From assembly GCA_030065205.1 (NCBI GenBank), contig JASJDN010000007.1:33246-97245 (forward strand): a stretch of 64,000 nt of DNA, given 5' to 3'. The stretch is from Crocosphaera sp. (GTDB taxonomy: Bacteria > Cyanobacteriota > Cyanobacteriia > Cyanobacteriales > Microcystaceae). Position numbers and translations under genes: made by a program. The notes under the pieces were generated by a model. It saw only the letters and a list, made by a program, of their open reading frames with translations. It was not told where the DNA came from and did no database searches. Shown in pieces: positions 50,101-59,007 of the stretch. Every line of letters begins with the position of its first letter. Position 1 is the first letter of the stretch.

Positions 50101-50980
50101 TTTCAGCAAACGGAACTAATCTCGCTTCATAATATTCTTCTCCCGTGTCCATCGGTAAACTATATTCTATCGAAACCAAAGTGTTTAATCTTAATACATG
50201 AGAGATCGCTTTTTCCCATTTTTGACTCACCGCTTCAGGTAACATCTCTAATATCGATTTTCCTAAGAAAACTTCTGGAGGAACATAGAGCTTAGAGCTA
50301 GGTGATCCTCTATATTCTAAAATAATACTATTGGCTTTCATGCGAAAAAATAAGTCAGGTAAAAGGTCAAAAATAGCTTCGATTTTCTGTTGACTTTTTT
50401 GGAGTTTGTTCTCAGTTTGTTTGAGACTTGTGATATCTCGACCTTCCGGAATCAAAAAAATAATTTTCCCTTGTTCATTTTTGATAGGTTTGAGAGAGAA
50501 ATCAACATAAACTTTTTGTTGGTTTTGATCATAATGTATGGTTTCAAAACGTATGATTTTACCTTTTTTTGCTTCTTTTATAGCTGTTTTTAATTGAGTT
50601 TGACATTGAGAGGAATGATTCCACCAAGGGGTTTCCCAAAAGGGTTGACCGATGACATCTTTTTCCTTGATACCGACACAATTTAACGAAGATTCATTGG
50701 CCTCAAGAACATTTCCGTCTAAATCTAATAAACCAATAAATTGCAAGGTTTGATCAAAAATTGCTCGAAACTTTTCTTCAGTTTCTTTTCGTTTGCTCAC
50801 TTCTTCTTTCAGTTGATAATTGAGTTTTTTGAATTGGGATAATTGCCAAAAAAATGCTAGTAATATCATTGCAATTATCATCAAACTTAAAACTTCAATC
50901 GTTATTAAATAACTTCCTTTTTCTGTACATCTGTTTAAAGAAAATGGCAAGATTTTCCATAAGTTACTTAGTTTGTTCAT
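47171..50980 (-). CDS. Membrane-anchored multi-PAS/GAF histidine kinase
   Basis: 1269 residues. N-terminal membrane helix (about 25-47); PAS domains at about 65-190, 195-310 and 318-440; GAF at about 450-640 (EYGFIGEIFYSD...PVIANDPNSDPRRGGLP, the form common in phytochrome-like kinases but without an obvious bilin Cys); PAS at about 650-770, 775-905 and 925-1035; HisKA with H1063 in SVSHDLRAPLRHIHGF; HATPase (N box QNSIKFSRGR, G1 DNGVGFD, G2 FEGTGIGLSI). No receiver domain. Signals unknown. The Rcp1-type regulator is divergently transcribed 316 bp away and is the likely partner. Confidence 0.92.
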   Translation of the reverse strand: MNKLSNLWKILPFSLNRCTEKGSYLITIEVLSLMIIAMILLAFFWQLSQFKKLNYQLKEEVSKRKETEEKFRAIFDQTLQFIGLLDLDGNVLEANESSLNCVGIKEKDVIGQPFWETPWWNHSSQCQTQLKTAIKEAKKGKIIRFETIHYDQNQQKVYVDFSLKPIKNEQGKIIFLIPEGRDITSLKQTENKLQKSQQKIEAIFDLLPDLFFRMKANSIILEYRGSPSSKLYVPPEVFLGKSILEMLPEAVSQKWEKAISHVLRLNTLVSIEYSLPMDTGEEYYEARLVPFAEKEVVAIVRNITQTKKAELELKKSKNFLQTIIDYLPIALFVKDGTANRFGRLLLVNKSCEELFGLDSSEILGKTGYDLFPLEQAEFYEQKDKQAFKKRVPEYILEEPIDSYTKGKRIVRTVKVPLYDEQNNPEYLICITEDITQEKKAEIQLKKSHQLLQAISLAQSQFIADALPTVLFNDLLENLLNLTESEYGFIGEIFYSDRGEPYLEETHMKVRGNPYLKTHALTNIAWNEETRKFYDENAPQGMEFHNLKTLFGAVITTGKPVIANDPNSDPRRGGLPEGHPSLDAFLGLPFYHDNQLVGMVGVANRPGGYDQDVIDYLQPFLTTCANLIKGYRNERNRQQAEQAKEASEKKLQALLKYSSDIVSIFDRQGKLIYNSPAAQKIHGFSPEEMLQHNTFNFIHPDDRARVGKKFSQLLNNPQKTVTVQYRYQKKGDDYVWMEAVASNQLHDPNIQGIVANSRDISERKETEEILRESEEKFRQLAENIHEVFWMIDISKTDPNYQKSVYVSPAYQEVWGYDPEDTYEDPMQWIEAIHPDDRQQIKTEFAQKLLEGGFDYQYRIIRPDGTIRWIRDRGFPVKHQSTDFIRVTGLAADITEQKEKEEEIKRLNQQLEERVAQRTAELEMLLNTLPDFIFVVERNTMKFLFCNQIFAQGIGFEHRKNVEGKTIFECFPAEMADYFAHQNQQVFNSGETLHLEETITLPDGDLYFDTYKVPLKNCQGEIYALLGTSRDMTELVKTKRVLMERTTQLEATNQELDSFCYSVSHDLRAPLRHIHGFVNALKQRLLGTDIIDDPKVIHYLEVIEKSSEKMAHLIDGLLTLSRVGRREFTFHQVDLNSVVKTAINMIACDDQIIDFSIKILPTVSGDSALLQQVFLNLLQNSIKFSRGRNPILIEINCLEDGTIFVTDNGVGFDMQYVDQLFGAFQRLHSQREFEGTGIGLSIVQRIIHRHGGRIWAESVLGEGATFYLKLP

Positions 50981-51296
50981 AGGTCAATAGAGAAGATTAA
51001 GCGTAAACTATAAATCAGTAAAAGACAACATTTACTATCATTCATCACTAACTATAATAGCTGATCATTTTGGTATCCAACTAATTTCATAATTATTTCT
51101 GATATATTGTCAAGGGTAAAAATTCGGAGATTAGTTATCTTGTTTTTATATTAGTATGAGTTATTTAACCCAAAAATAACTGGTTAGTGATGACTATCAC
51201 AGTTGTTTGTATTAGATTAACTGTTAAATAGAAAAGACTTGTTAGTTTTTAAATTTTCTTCAGAATTCCTACTTAGCTGTTAGTCCCAATAATCTT
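50981..51296. other. Divergent promoter region of the histidine kinase and response regulator
   Basis: 316 bp without an ORF. AT-rich. A partial dyad TTTAACCCAAAAATAACTGGTTA spans about 51164-51187, and no clear -35/-10 pair can be pinned down by eye. It should hold both the hisK and rcp1-like promoters. Confidence 0.5.
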
Positions 51297-51734
51297 ATGA
51301 TCAGAGGAAATGCCACTCGAATGTTACTTGTAGAAGACGATCCTAACGATATCGAATTAATTCAATTAGCTCTAGAAAATTATCATTTTGTTAATCAAAT
51401 GGATATTGTAGAAGATGGAGAACAGGCACTACAATACTTATTTGGTATCAATGGGAATAACCCAAGACAACAATTACCACGACTCATTCTATTAGATTTA
51501 AAATTACCTAGAATAAATGGGGTTCAAGTTTTAGAAGCAATTCGCCGTGATCCCCATACCAAAAACATCGCGGTTGTGGTGATGACTTCATCCGCAGAAG
51601 ACAGAGACATACAAGCTTGTTATAATTTAGGGGTCAATAGTTATATTATTAAACCCTTTGACTTTCAACAATTTATCGAAATCGCTCGACAGGTAGGTTT
51701 CTATTGGATGATGTTAAATCAACCTCCTGTTTGA
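51297..51734 (+). CDS. Rcp1-type single-domain response regulator
   Basis: 145 residues making one receiver domain. Acidic pair D14-D15 in LVEDDPND, phosphoacceptor D67 in LLDLKLPRINGV, conserved T/S in VVMTSSAED, and Lys in YIIKPFD. The VLEAIRRDP loop and the DPNDIELI start are typical of Rcp1/CheY-like partners of phytochrome-type kinases. No output domain, so it acts by protein contact or phosphorelay. Divergent from the multi-PAS kinase. Confidence 0.9.
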   Translation: MIRGNATRMLLVEDDPNDIELIQLALENYHFVNQMDIVEDGEQALQYLFGINGNNPRQQLPRLILLDLKLPRINGVQVLEAIRRDPHTKNIAVVVMTSSAEDRDIQACYNLGVNSYIIKPFDFQQFIEIARQVGFYWMMLNQPPV

Positions 51735-51929
51735 TAATTCTTATTAATTACGTATTGGGATAGTTATAACTCTATAATCTACTCCCAATCAAAGCTGATA
51801 GAATACTTAATTATTCTTATCAAAAGCTCAAAAAACGACTATTTCGGGTCTTGCCTTCCTTAAACAAAAAAATTTTTGATTATCAATTGTCGAGCGATAC
51901 TACCCTAAGCGCAAAGAGAGTAAACCTTT

Positions 51930-54101
51930 ATGTCTTCAGACATTGTAAAATCAACATTATCTAACAATGACATTAAAACTCCCATACATTTATTACTGCT
52001 TGAAGATGTTCCTGAAGATGTAGAATTAATCCTTATTTCTCTTACGAATGCTGATCTAGACTTTACTTATGATATCGCAGAAACCGCCACTATTTACACA
52101 GAAAAACTACAACAAAATAGCTATGATGCTGTATTAGCAGATTATCGTCTTCCTGGATTTAATGGCCTAGAAGCCCTAAACCTTTTGCAACAGTCCGAGC
52201 AAAAAATTCCGTTTATCCTCGTCACAGGAAGTTTAGGGGAAGAAGCCGCCGTTCAATGTATGAAAGCAGGAATTACAGATTATTTACTCAAAGATCGTTT
52301 ATTTCACTTACCCAATATTTTACAGCGATCGCTCGAAGAATTTGCCCTGCGTCGACAACAAAAACAGGCCCTCCTCGAACAACAAAAAGCAGAAAAAGCT
52401 CTTAGAGAAAGTGAACAACGGTTCCGCTCCTTGATTGAAAATGCGATCGATATTATCCTCATTATCTCTTCAGAGGGTCAATTTATTTACTTGAGTCCTT
52501 CGGTACAACGGATTTTAGGCTATGATCCAGAACAGCTTAAAAACGAAAATTTTTTTGCTCTCATCCATCCAGAAGATAGAAAGCGTATTAGAGAAGTCTT
52601 TGAAATAACTAAACAAAAATCCCAAGATTCCAGACTGCTTCAGGAGTTCCGAGTTCGTACCCACGATGACAACTGGGTGATGTTAGATGCGATCGCCAAA
52701 AACCTCCAGGACGATCCTTCTGTGGCAGGATTTGTTATTAACTGTCATGATATTACGGAACGTCATTATACGGCTCAACAACTCAGATATGATGCCTATC
52801 ATGATAAATTAACCGGTTTAGCCAATCGTTTGGCTTTAATAGAAGAATTAGAACAAGCTATTATTCAAAATCAACGACGTAAAGAGGATCATTTTGCCCT
52901 TCTTTTTCTTGATTTAGATCGCTTTAAAGTGATTAATGATAGTTTAGGTCATTTAACAGGAGATCAACTGCTCCAACAAATCAGCAAACGCTTACAACAA
53001 TGTCATCGCAAAGGAGATATATTAGCGCGGTTTGGAGGAGATGAATTTGTCTTTTTGTTGAGGGATATTCGAGAAATACAAGAAGCGGTTATTGTTGCCC
53101 AACGCATTCATGAAGTTCTTAAACCACCTCTAATGTTGAACAATCGAGAAGTATTTATGTCTGCTAGTATTGGCATTACCATTAGTGGAGAACATTATCA
53201 TCATCCGGAACAAATATTGAGGGATGCGGATGCTGCTATGTATCGCGCTAAGGCAAAGGGGAAAGCTTGTCACGAAATTTTTGCTCCAACTATGCACCTA
53301 TCGGCGCTCAAAGAATTACATTTAGAAAATGATCTCAGACAAGCCCTAAAACGTCAAGAATTAGTGGTTTATTATCAACCTATTTTTTGTTTTGAAAGTG
53401 AAAAAATTGTTGGGACTGAAGCCTTAGTTCGTTGGCATCCTCCTGGTAAATCGTTGATTCCTCCTAATGATTTTATTCCCTTAGCAGAAGAAACTGGATT
53501 AATTATTGAAATTGATCGTTGGGTTCTTAAATCTGCTTGTCAACAGCTTTATCAATGGCAACAAACCTTTAAAGGATTGGCTCCTCATTTTATCAGTGTT
53601 AATCTTTCCCCAAAACAATTTTCTGATCCTTATCTAAAGGATAAAATTACTGAGATTGTAGATGAAACTGGACTCAATCGGCAACATTTAAAATTGGAAA
53701 TTACCGAAACAGTATGTTTGAAAAATTTCCACACTGTCCTCGATATTTTATATCAATTACAACAGTTAAATATTCAAATCTGTCTTGACGATTTTGGAAC
53801 CGGGTATTCTTCTTTGAGTTATTTACATCGTTTGCCGTTGAATACTTTAAAAATTGATCGTTCCTTTGTCATTCATTTAGGACAAACTAATAAAAATGAT
53901 GCCATTATTCGTATTGTTGGTGGGTTAGCTCATGAACTTCAATTACAATTAATCGCTGAAGGAGTTGAAGAACGGTATCAAATAGATGCTTTGAAAAAAT
54001 TAGGGTATCAATGGGGGCAAGGGTATTATTTTTCTCCTCCTGTTGATGCTCAAGCTTTTACTATTTTATTACAAAAGAATATCGATCATATTGTAGAATA
54101 A
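51930..54101 (+). CDS. Response regulator with PAS, GGDEF and EAL domains (cyclic-di-GMP enzyme)
   Basis: 723 residues. Receiver about 17-140 with phosphoacceptor D71 (ADYRLPG). PAS about 160-280 (FRSLIENAIDIILIISSEGQ). GGDEF about 295-450 with intact GGDEF at about 369-373 and an inhibitory I-site RKGD exactly five residues before it, so product inhibition is likely. EAL about 460-715 with GTEALVRW, EITE and DDFGTGYSS motifs intact. It is predicted to be a bifunctional c-di-GMP synthase/phosphodiesterase, controlled by phosphorylation and likely by its partner kinase. Confidence 0.93.
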   Translation: MSSDIVKSTLSNNDIKTPIHLLLLEDVPEDVELILISLTNADLDFTYDIAETATIYTEKLQQNSYDAVLADYRLPGFNGLEALNLLQQSEQKIPFILVTGSLGEEAAVQCMKAGITDYLLKDRLFHLPNILQRSLEEFALRRQQKQALLEQQKAEKALRESEQRFRSLIENAIDIILIISSEGQFIYLSPSVQRILGYDPEQLKNENFFALIHPEDRKRIREVFEITKQKSQDSRLLQEFRVRTHDDNWVMLDAIAKNLQDDPSVAGFVINCHDITERHYTAQQLRYDAYHDKLTGLANRLALIEELEQAIIQNQRRKEDHFALLFLDLDRFKVINDSLGHLTGDQLLQQISKRLQQCHRKGDILARFGGDEFVFLLRDIREIQEAVIVAQRIHEVLKPPLMLNNREVFMSASIGITISGEHYHHPEQILRDADAAMYRAKAKGKACHEIFAPTMHLSALKELHLENDLRQALKRQELVVYYQPIFCFESEKIVGTEALVRWHPPGKSLIPPNDFIPLAEETGLIIEIDRWVLKSACQQLYQWQQTFKGLAPHFISVNLSPKQFSDPYLKDKITEIVDETGLNRQHLKLEITETVCLKNFHTVLDILYQLQQLNIQICLDDFGTGYSSLSYLHRLPLNTLKIDRSFVIHLGQTNKNDAIIRIVGGLAHELQLQLIAEGVEERYQIDALKKLGYQWGQGYYFSPPVDAQAFTILLQKNIDHIVE

Positions 54102-54136
54102 ATTTAGATTTTAAAGTGAGTTTTTCTCTTATTCTT

Positions 54137-54538
54137 TTATTGAACTATATTATACCATTGCCATAGATTTTTCCCGGGTAGGTTTCCGGCTCGAAATCCT
54201 GACCCTGAACCATAAATCGGTGAAAAAGTTGGCTTTAATAAAATAAGAAAAATCAGAATAAGTGCAAAAATTTTTAAGAAAATATAGGGTAATTTATCAA
54301 TTAATAGACTACAACCCAAAGAAATTAGCCAAAAAATAAAGGCGTAAACAACAACATAAACAAGAAAAACGAACCCCAATGGTGGAGCATTAACTAAAAA
54401 CACCAATCCCCACAAAAGTGTAGTGATATTAGGCAGAATAATGTTTAAAATCAAAGTATAAATATAAGTGGGATATAGGATATTTAACATAATCCAAATA
54501 ATCCAAGTAGTTGCAGAAACTTGAGGAATTAAAAACAT
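54137..54538 (-). CDS. Membrane protein of unknown function, 133 aa
   Basis: Not recognised. From ATG 54538 (MFLIPQVSATT), supported by AAAGGAG about 10 nt upstream; an earlier ATG at 54571 is not preceded by a good site. Four predicted helices, nearly all hydrophobic, with a Gly/Ser-rich exit (GSGSGFRAGNLPGK). It converges with the GGDEF-EAL gene. Confidence 0.55.
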   Translation of the reverse strand: MFLIPQVSATTWIIWIMLNILYPTYIYTLILNIILPNITTLLWGLVFLVNAPPLGFVFLVYVVVYAFIFWLISLGCSLLIDKLPYIFLKIFALILIFLILLKPTFSPIYGSGSGFRAGNLPGKNLWQWYNIVQ

Positions 54539-54623
54539 ATAGATTCTCTCCTTTATTAATGCCCTAAGCATAATACTTAGTGCTATAAAATAGTAGAAAA
54601 AATTATTGATGTAAAGGTTAGGA

Positions 54624-54666
54624 TAAAAAAACTTCTGAAAGAAAAAATATATTTCTCAGAAGTTTT
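54624..54666. terminator. Bidirectional terminator after the ferredoxin gene
   Basis: AACTTCTGAAAG / TTTCTCAGAAGTT form a stem (nine paired bases, one bulge, then four) with an A-tract on the left and a T-tract on the right, so it can end transcription on either strand. It lies 31-73 bp after the stop of the ferredoxin gene (minus strand). Confidence 0.7.
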
Positions 54667-54696
54667 TAACTAAATTGTTGTCATTAAATCGAAAGT

Positions 54697-55005
54697 TTAG
54701 AAGATTTCATCTTCTTGATGGGTGAGAATTTTACAATCAGAAGTAGGAGACGCAGCACAAGGAAGAATGTATCCTGCATCCACCACAGTTCGACCTAAAA
54801 ATTGAATCGCTTGGGCTGTTTGTACCACATCTCCTTGTAATAATTTAGCCGTACAAACCGTACAAGCACCAGCAGAACAACAATAGGGAATTTCTCCTTT
54901 TGTTTTATCCAAAATTAACTCATTTTCTCGGACATAAATGGTTTTTTCTTGATTAGTATTGGGATTAATCAAGGTAACAGAAAATGCTTTTTGTGTACTA
55001 TTCAT
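54697..55005 (-). CDS. Plant-type [2Fe-2S] ferredoxin
   Basis: 102 residues. Cluster ligands C-x4-C-x2-C in CSAGACTVC and the fourth Cys in LPCAA. The rest matches PetF-like folds: VTLINPNTNQEKTIYVRENELIL and an acidic C-terminus (THQEDEIF). Likely a minor soluble electron carrier rather than the major photosynthetic ferredoxin, because the hydrophobic C-terminal region is reduced. Monocistronic. Confidence 0.9.
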   Translation of the reverse strand: MNSTQKAFSVTLINPNTNQEKTIYVRENELILDKTKGEIPYCCSAGACTVCTAKLLQGDVVQTAQAIQFLGRTVVDAGYILPCAASPTSDCKILTHQEDEIF

Positions 55006-55112
55006 AATTGTTGTAGAGGGTGACGTAAGTTTAATTACTCAGATCCTTCAGTCTAATTTTTTAGAACTATACATAGGGTTCCCATAAATCTTGAGAAAAT
55101 AACAGTCTCATA

Positions 55113-55220
55113 TATAGCAATTCCCATACTTGTGAGGTACAAAGGTGATCGCTTTGAGGCAGGAGGCAGAGGGCAGGAGGCAGGAGTTAGGTGTACCTCA
55201 TGAGTCCGAGAAACGCTATA
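55113..55220. mobile_element. MITE-like element B, copy 3 (reverse orientation)
   Basis: TATAGCAATTCCCATACTTGTG...GTAC to GTACCTCATGAGTCC...CGCTATA, with a core of GGAGGCA heptamers (AGGAGGCAGAGGGCAGGAGG). Same as the copies at 33443 and 45194 but reversed. The gap 55006-55360 holds nothing else that I can support except the GH13 gene's promoter. Confidence 0.75.
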
Positions 55221-55360
55221 TAAATAAATGTAAAATCTAGATAAATAATCAACGATTTAATCATTGACACAATAAAAAATAATAACACTTAATAAAATCA
55301 AGGTTCTCTAATATGTTAGAATAGTGTAAGGTTTTAAGGTAGTTAGGAAATAATCGGAAC

Positions 55361-57046
55361 ATGGAAAAAAGCAAAAATCTTAATAGCGAAAAATGGTGGG
55401 AAACCGGTGTTATTTATCAAATTTACCCCCTAACTTTTGCCGATAGTGATGGGGATGGAATTGGAGATTTACAAGGAATTATTAAAAAATTAGACTATCT
55501 CAATGATGGTGATTCTAATAGTGAAACTTCCTTAGGAATTGATGCCATTTGGCTATCGCCTATTAATCAATCTCCCATGATTGATAATGGATACGATGTT
55601 AGTGATTATTATGATATTAGTGATACCTTTGGCAGCTTAAAAGATTTCGAGAATTTGCTTTTTGAATCTCATCGTAGGGGAATTAAAATCATCTTAGATT
55701 TAGTGGTTAATCATACATCTAATCAACATAGTTGGTTTGTTGAATCTAGTAGTAGTAAAGATAATCCTAAAAGTGATTGGTATCATTGGCAAGATCCCGA
55801 ACCCGATGGAGGCGTGCCTAATAATTGGTTATCTTATTTTGGGGGAACGGGTTGGACGTTTAACGAAGCCAGACAACAATATTATTATCATACGTTTAAC
55901 GAAAATCAACCAGATTTAAACTGGAATAATCCAGAAGTCAAAGCTGCTATTTTTGCGATTATTCGCTTTTGGTTGGATAAGGGAGTTGATGGGTTTAGAT
56001 TAGATGCGTCTAGTGTGTACAGCAAAGACAAATATTATCGCTATAATCCTATAAAATTTGGAGCAACTGATAAAAATAACTATAATAATCAACACCATTT
56101 ATATGATAAAAACTTACCCGAAAATCATCAAGTTATTCGAGAAATAAGAAAGTTAATAGATGAATATCAAGATCGGGTTTTAATCGGGGAAACGTTTATC
56201 GATAATCGACTGTATGATTCAACCATGTTTTACGGAGTTGATAACGATGAATTGCACCTTGCTTTTACTTTTGAATTTCCTTTTAGTCCTTGGTATCCTG
56301 GCTATTTACAACGAGAAATTATCAAAAAAGAACTGATTACCCCCGAAGGTGCATGGCCAACCTATTTTTTAGATAACCATGATATTCCTCGACATTTATC
56401 CCGTTGGATTGAATGTAGTTTATGTACAAATCCCCTAGGAATTGCTCAAGCATCTGCTGCTATTTTATTAACCATTCGAGGCACTCCATTTTTATACTAT
56501 GGTCAAGAGATTGGGATGGTAGATAATCTAGATATTCCCACTGATAAAATTCAAGATAAAGCTATTATTAAAAGTGAGAGTGGAGAATTACCGCCGCCTA
56601 GGGATGGTGCCAGAACACCGATGCAATGGAATGATTCGGTTAACGCAGGATTTAGCTTTGGAAAAGAGGTTGAACCTTGGCTTCCTGTTAATAGTAATTA
56701 CACAGAAAAAAATGTAGAAAAAGAGTTAAAAGATCCTGACTCTTTATTAAACTTTTATCGACAGTTAATCAAAGCAAGAAAAGCCAGTGAAGCGTTACGG
56801 TTTGGTCGCTGGAATAGTTTAATTCATTATCCCTATGAACATTTAGCTTATACTCGAAAAACGGAAGCCGAAACAGTTTTAATTCTTATCAACTTTTCCT
56901 ATGAAAAAGATTTAGCGGTAGACGAATATATTGCCCCTTATACTTGGGAAGTATTAGTGTCTAATGAGAGGGAAGTCGGTAAAATTATTGACTTACCCTC
57001 GAAATTATATCCCTTTGAAGTTTCTGTATTAAGACGAGATAACTAA
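55361..57046 (+). CDS. GH13 alpha-glucosidase-type glycoside hydrolase
   Basis: 561 residues. GH13 (TIM-barrel) motifs: WWETGVIYQIYPLTFADSDGDGIGDL, DLVVNHTSNQHSWF, nucleophile Asp in GFRLDASS, acid/base Glu in LIGETF, and LDNHDIPR. The layout is that of oligo-1,6-glucosidase/alpha-glucosidase (GH13_23/17-like) enzymes that cut small alpha-glucans or sucrose-like sugars. Stop codon interlocks with the hydroquinone-reductase gene. Linkage specificity cannot be decided from the motifs. Confidence 0.92.
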   Translation: MEKSKNLNSEKWWETGVIYQIYPLTFADSDGDGIGDLQGIIKKLDYLNDGDSNSETSLGIDAIWLSPINQSPMIDNGYDVSDYYDISDTFGSLKDFENLLFESHRRGIKIILDLVVNHTSNQHSWFVESSSSKDNPKSDWYHWQDPEPDGGVPNNWLSYFGGTGWTFNEARQQYYYHTFNENQPDLNWNNPEVKAAIFAIIRFWLDKGVDGFRLDASSVYSKDKYYRYNPIKFGATDKNNYNNQHHLYDKNLPENHQVIREIRKLIDEYQDRVLIGETFIDNRLYDSTMFYGVDNDELHLAFTFEFPFSPWYPGYLQREIIKKELITPEGAWPTYFLDNHDIPRHLSRWIECSLCTNPLGIAQASAAILLTIRGTPFLYYGQEIGMVDNLDIPTDKIQDKAIIKSESGELPPPRDGARTPMQWNDSVNAGFSFGKEVEPWLPVNSNYTEKNVEKELKDPDSLLNFYRQLIKARKASEALRFGRWNSLIHYPYEHLAYTRKTEAETVLILINFSYEKDLAVDEYIAPYTWEVLVSNEREVGKIIDLPSKLYPFEVSVLRRDN

Positions 57047-57999
57047 ACACCCCTTCCATGAGGAAGATTAAAATCGATATCAGGCCCCACAGGAACAACT
57101 CCCGTAGGATTAATGGTTTTATGACTTTGATAATAATGTCCTTTAATATGCTTAAAATTTACCGTTTCTGCGACTTTGGGAAATTGATATAATTCTCTGA
57201 CGTATCCCCATAAATTAGGATAATCAACAATCCGTTTTTTATTACACTTAAAATGTCCTACATAAACCGCATCAAATCTCACTAATGTGGTAAATAATCG
57301 CCAATCTGCTTCTGTTAATTGATCTCCCATTAAATAGCGTGAATGAGATAGTCTTTGTTCTATCCAATCCAAGGTTTCAAATAAGGGGTTAACCCCTTCT
57401 TCATAGGCTTCTTGAGTGGTGGCAAATCCAGCTTTATAGACCCCATTATTAACTGTTTTATAAATTCTGTCATTAACTTGCTCAATCTTTTCTCTTAACG
57501 CTTCTGGATAGTAATCGCCCGGTTTAGCCCCAAGGTGATCAAATTCACTGTTCAACATCCGAATAATTTCCGAGGATTCATTATTAACAATGGTATTGGT
57601 TTTCTTATCCCATAAAATAGGAACTGTTACCCTTCCTGTATACTTTTCATCTGCTTTTGTGTAAACTTCATACAAATATTTAGCTTGATGAATGGAATCA
57701 GCAATGACCCCTTCTCCTGGTTTAAATGTCCAACCATATTCTCCCATAAACCAGTGAACAACAGAGACAGAAATCATTGCTTCTAGTCCTTTAATGGCTC
57801 GAAAAATCAAGGTTCTGTGGGCCCAAGGACAAGCATAAGAAACATATAAATGATAGCGGTTTGCTTCGGCTTTAAAACCCTCTTTTCCCTCTTTGGTTAT
57901 CCAATGACGAAATTGAGATTGTTGGCGAACAAAACGCCCTCCTGTACTCTTTGTATCGTACCATTGATCGTGCCAAACCCCATCAATTAATAATCCCAT
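57043..57999 (-). CDS. Glutathionyl-hydroquinone reductase (xi-class GST)
   Basis: 318 residues. Reduces glutathionyl-hydroquinones to hydroquinones using GSH. Active-site Cys C57 in YACPWAHRTLIFR; conserved GLLIDGVWHDQWYDTKSTGGRF N-terminus, SVVHWFMGEYGWTF, and the C-terminal helical domain RYLMGDQLTEADWRLFTTLVRF. Its reaction links with the glutathione genes at 12.8-14.0 kb. It is the last gene of a run of minus-strand genes from 60 kb and shares four nt of stop codon with GH13. Confidence 0.9.
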   Translation of the reverse strand: MGLLIDGVWHDQWYDTKSTGGRFVRQQSQFRHWITKEGKEGFKAEANRYHLYVSYACPWAHRTLIFRAIKGLEAMISVSVVHWFMGEYGWTFKPGEGVIADSIHQAKYLYEVYTKADEKYTGRVTVPILWDKKTNTIVNNESSEIIRMLNSEFDHLGAKPGDYYPEALREKIEQVNDRIYKTVNNGVYKAGFATTQEAYEEGVNPLFETLDWIEQRLSHSRYLMGDQLTEADWRLFTTLVRFDAVYVGHFKCNKKRIVDYPNLWGYVRELYQFPKVAETVNFKHIKGHYYQSHKTINPTGVVPVGPDIDFNLPHGRGV

Positions 58000-58011
58000 T
58001 TTTTTATCATC

Positions 58012-59001
58012 CTAGTTGGTTTGTGTGCGGACTTTTTCAGTATAATCCTTTGGTTTCCATTGACGAAATTGTTTTAAAATTAGTTGCCGTAAGTTGACGG
58101 GTAAATAGGATATTAATAAGCCTAAATTGGTTCTTTTGGATGCACCTAACACCTGTTTTGATGAGGTTAAAAGTTCTCTTCCTTCTGAGGTTTTTCCTTG
58201 TTCAATGAATCTCAGTCCCAAGTCTTGTTGGGTTTGGGCTAATTTTATTTTTCGTTTTTCTTCTAAGTTTTGATCAGAAAACTGATAATTATCAATACAA
58301 TATAATTTAGCCTGTAAAAAGTGTAAATTTTGTCCTAAACTGGTTTGTCCACCATGAAAACGATATTCCATTAAATACTCAGGTAAAAAATACCCAACTT
58401 TTTCAACTAATGCTAATCTAACTAATAGATCAAAATCTTCACATCCGTCTGCTTTGGGGTCCATATAATCGACTTCTTTTAAACAAGAATAACGGAATAA
58501 AGTTGACCCAACTTGTAAACTTTGATAATAAAAGGTTTGCCAATCTAAATCTTGAATAATACCTTCTTTCAGTTGATCTTTTCCCCAACGAATTGCATTT
58601 TCTTCTGTTGCTGATTCTACTCTATTACTATTTTTATCAATCACCCAGTGATTGGTACAAACAAAATCAACTTGAGCATTTTTATCTAATATATTGACGG
58701 TTTTTTCTAGAAACTTGGGTGTTAACGCATCATCATCATCAAACTTAATAAAATAGTCCCCTTGAGATGCTTCAAACCCTGAACGCATATTACGACTTCT
58801 ACCTATGTTTTTTTCATGACGAAGATAACGAATGCGACTGTCTTTAAACCCTGCTACAACGTCAGGGGTATTATCAGGAGAACCATCGTCACAAATAATT
58901 AATTCAAAGTCTGAATAGGTTTGCTTAAGTACACTATTCACTGCATAAGTTAAGTAATGGGAACGGTTATAAGTTGGAATACAAACACTTACTTTAGCCA
59001 T
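58012..59001 (-). CDS. Family 2 glycosyltransferase
   Basis: 329 residues. GT-A fold: SVCIPTYNRSHYLTYAVNSVLKQTY, ICDDGSPDNTPDVV, and metal-binding FDDDDALT. C-terminal helical half (LVRLALVEKVGYFLPEYLMEYRFHGGQTSL) is typical of cell-wall or polysaccharide GT2 enzymes. Donor and acceptor unknown. It lies 6 bp from the next gene (59008-60027), so the pair is probably an operon for cell-surface glycan. Confidence 0.88.
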   Translation of the reverse strand: MAKVSVCIPTYNRSHYLTYAVNSVLKQTYSDFELIICDDGSPDNTPDVVAGFKDSRIRYLRHEKNIGRSRNMRSGFEASQGDYFIKFDDDDALTPKFLEKTVNILDKNAQVDFVCTNHWVIDKNSNRVESATEENAIRWGKDQLKEGIIQDLDWQTFYYQSLQVGSTLFRYSCLKEVDYMDPKADGCEDFDLLVRLALVEKVGYFLPEYLMEYRFHGGQTSLGQNLHFLQAKLYCIDNYQFSDQNLEEKRKIKLAQTQQDLGLRFIEQGKTSEGRELLTSSKQVLGASKRTNLGLLISYLPVNLRQLILKQFRQWKPKDYTEKVRTQTN

Positions 59002-59007
59002 AATTTT

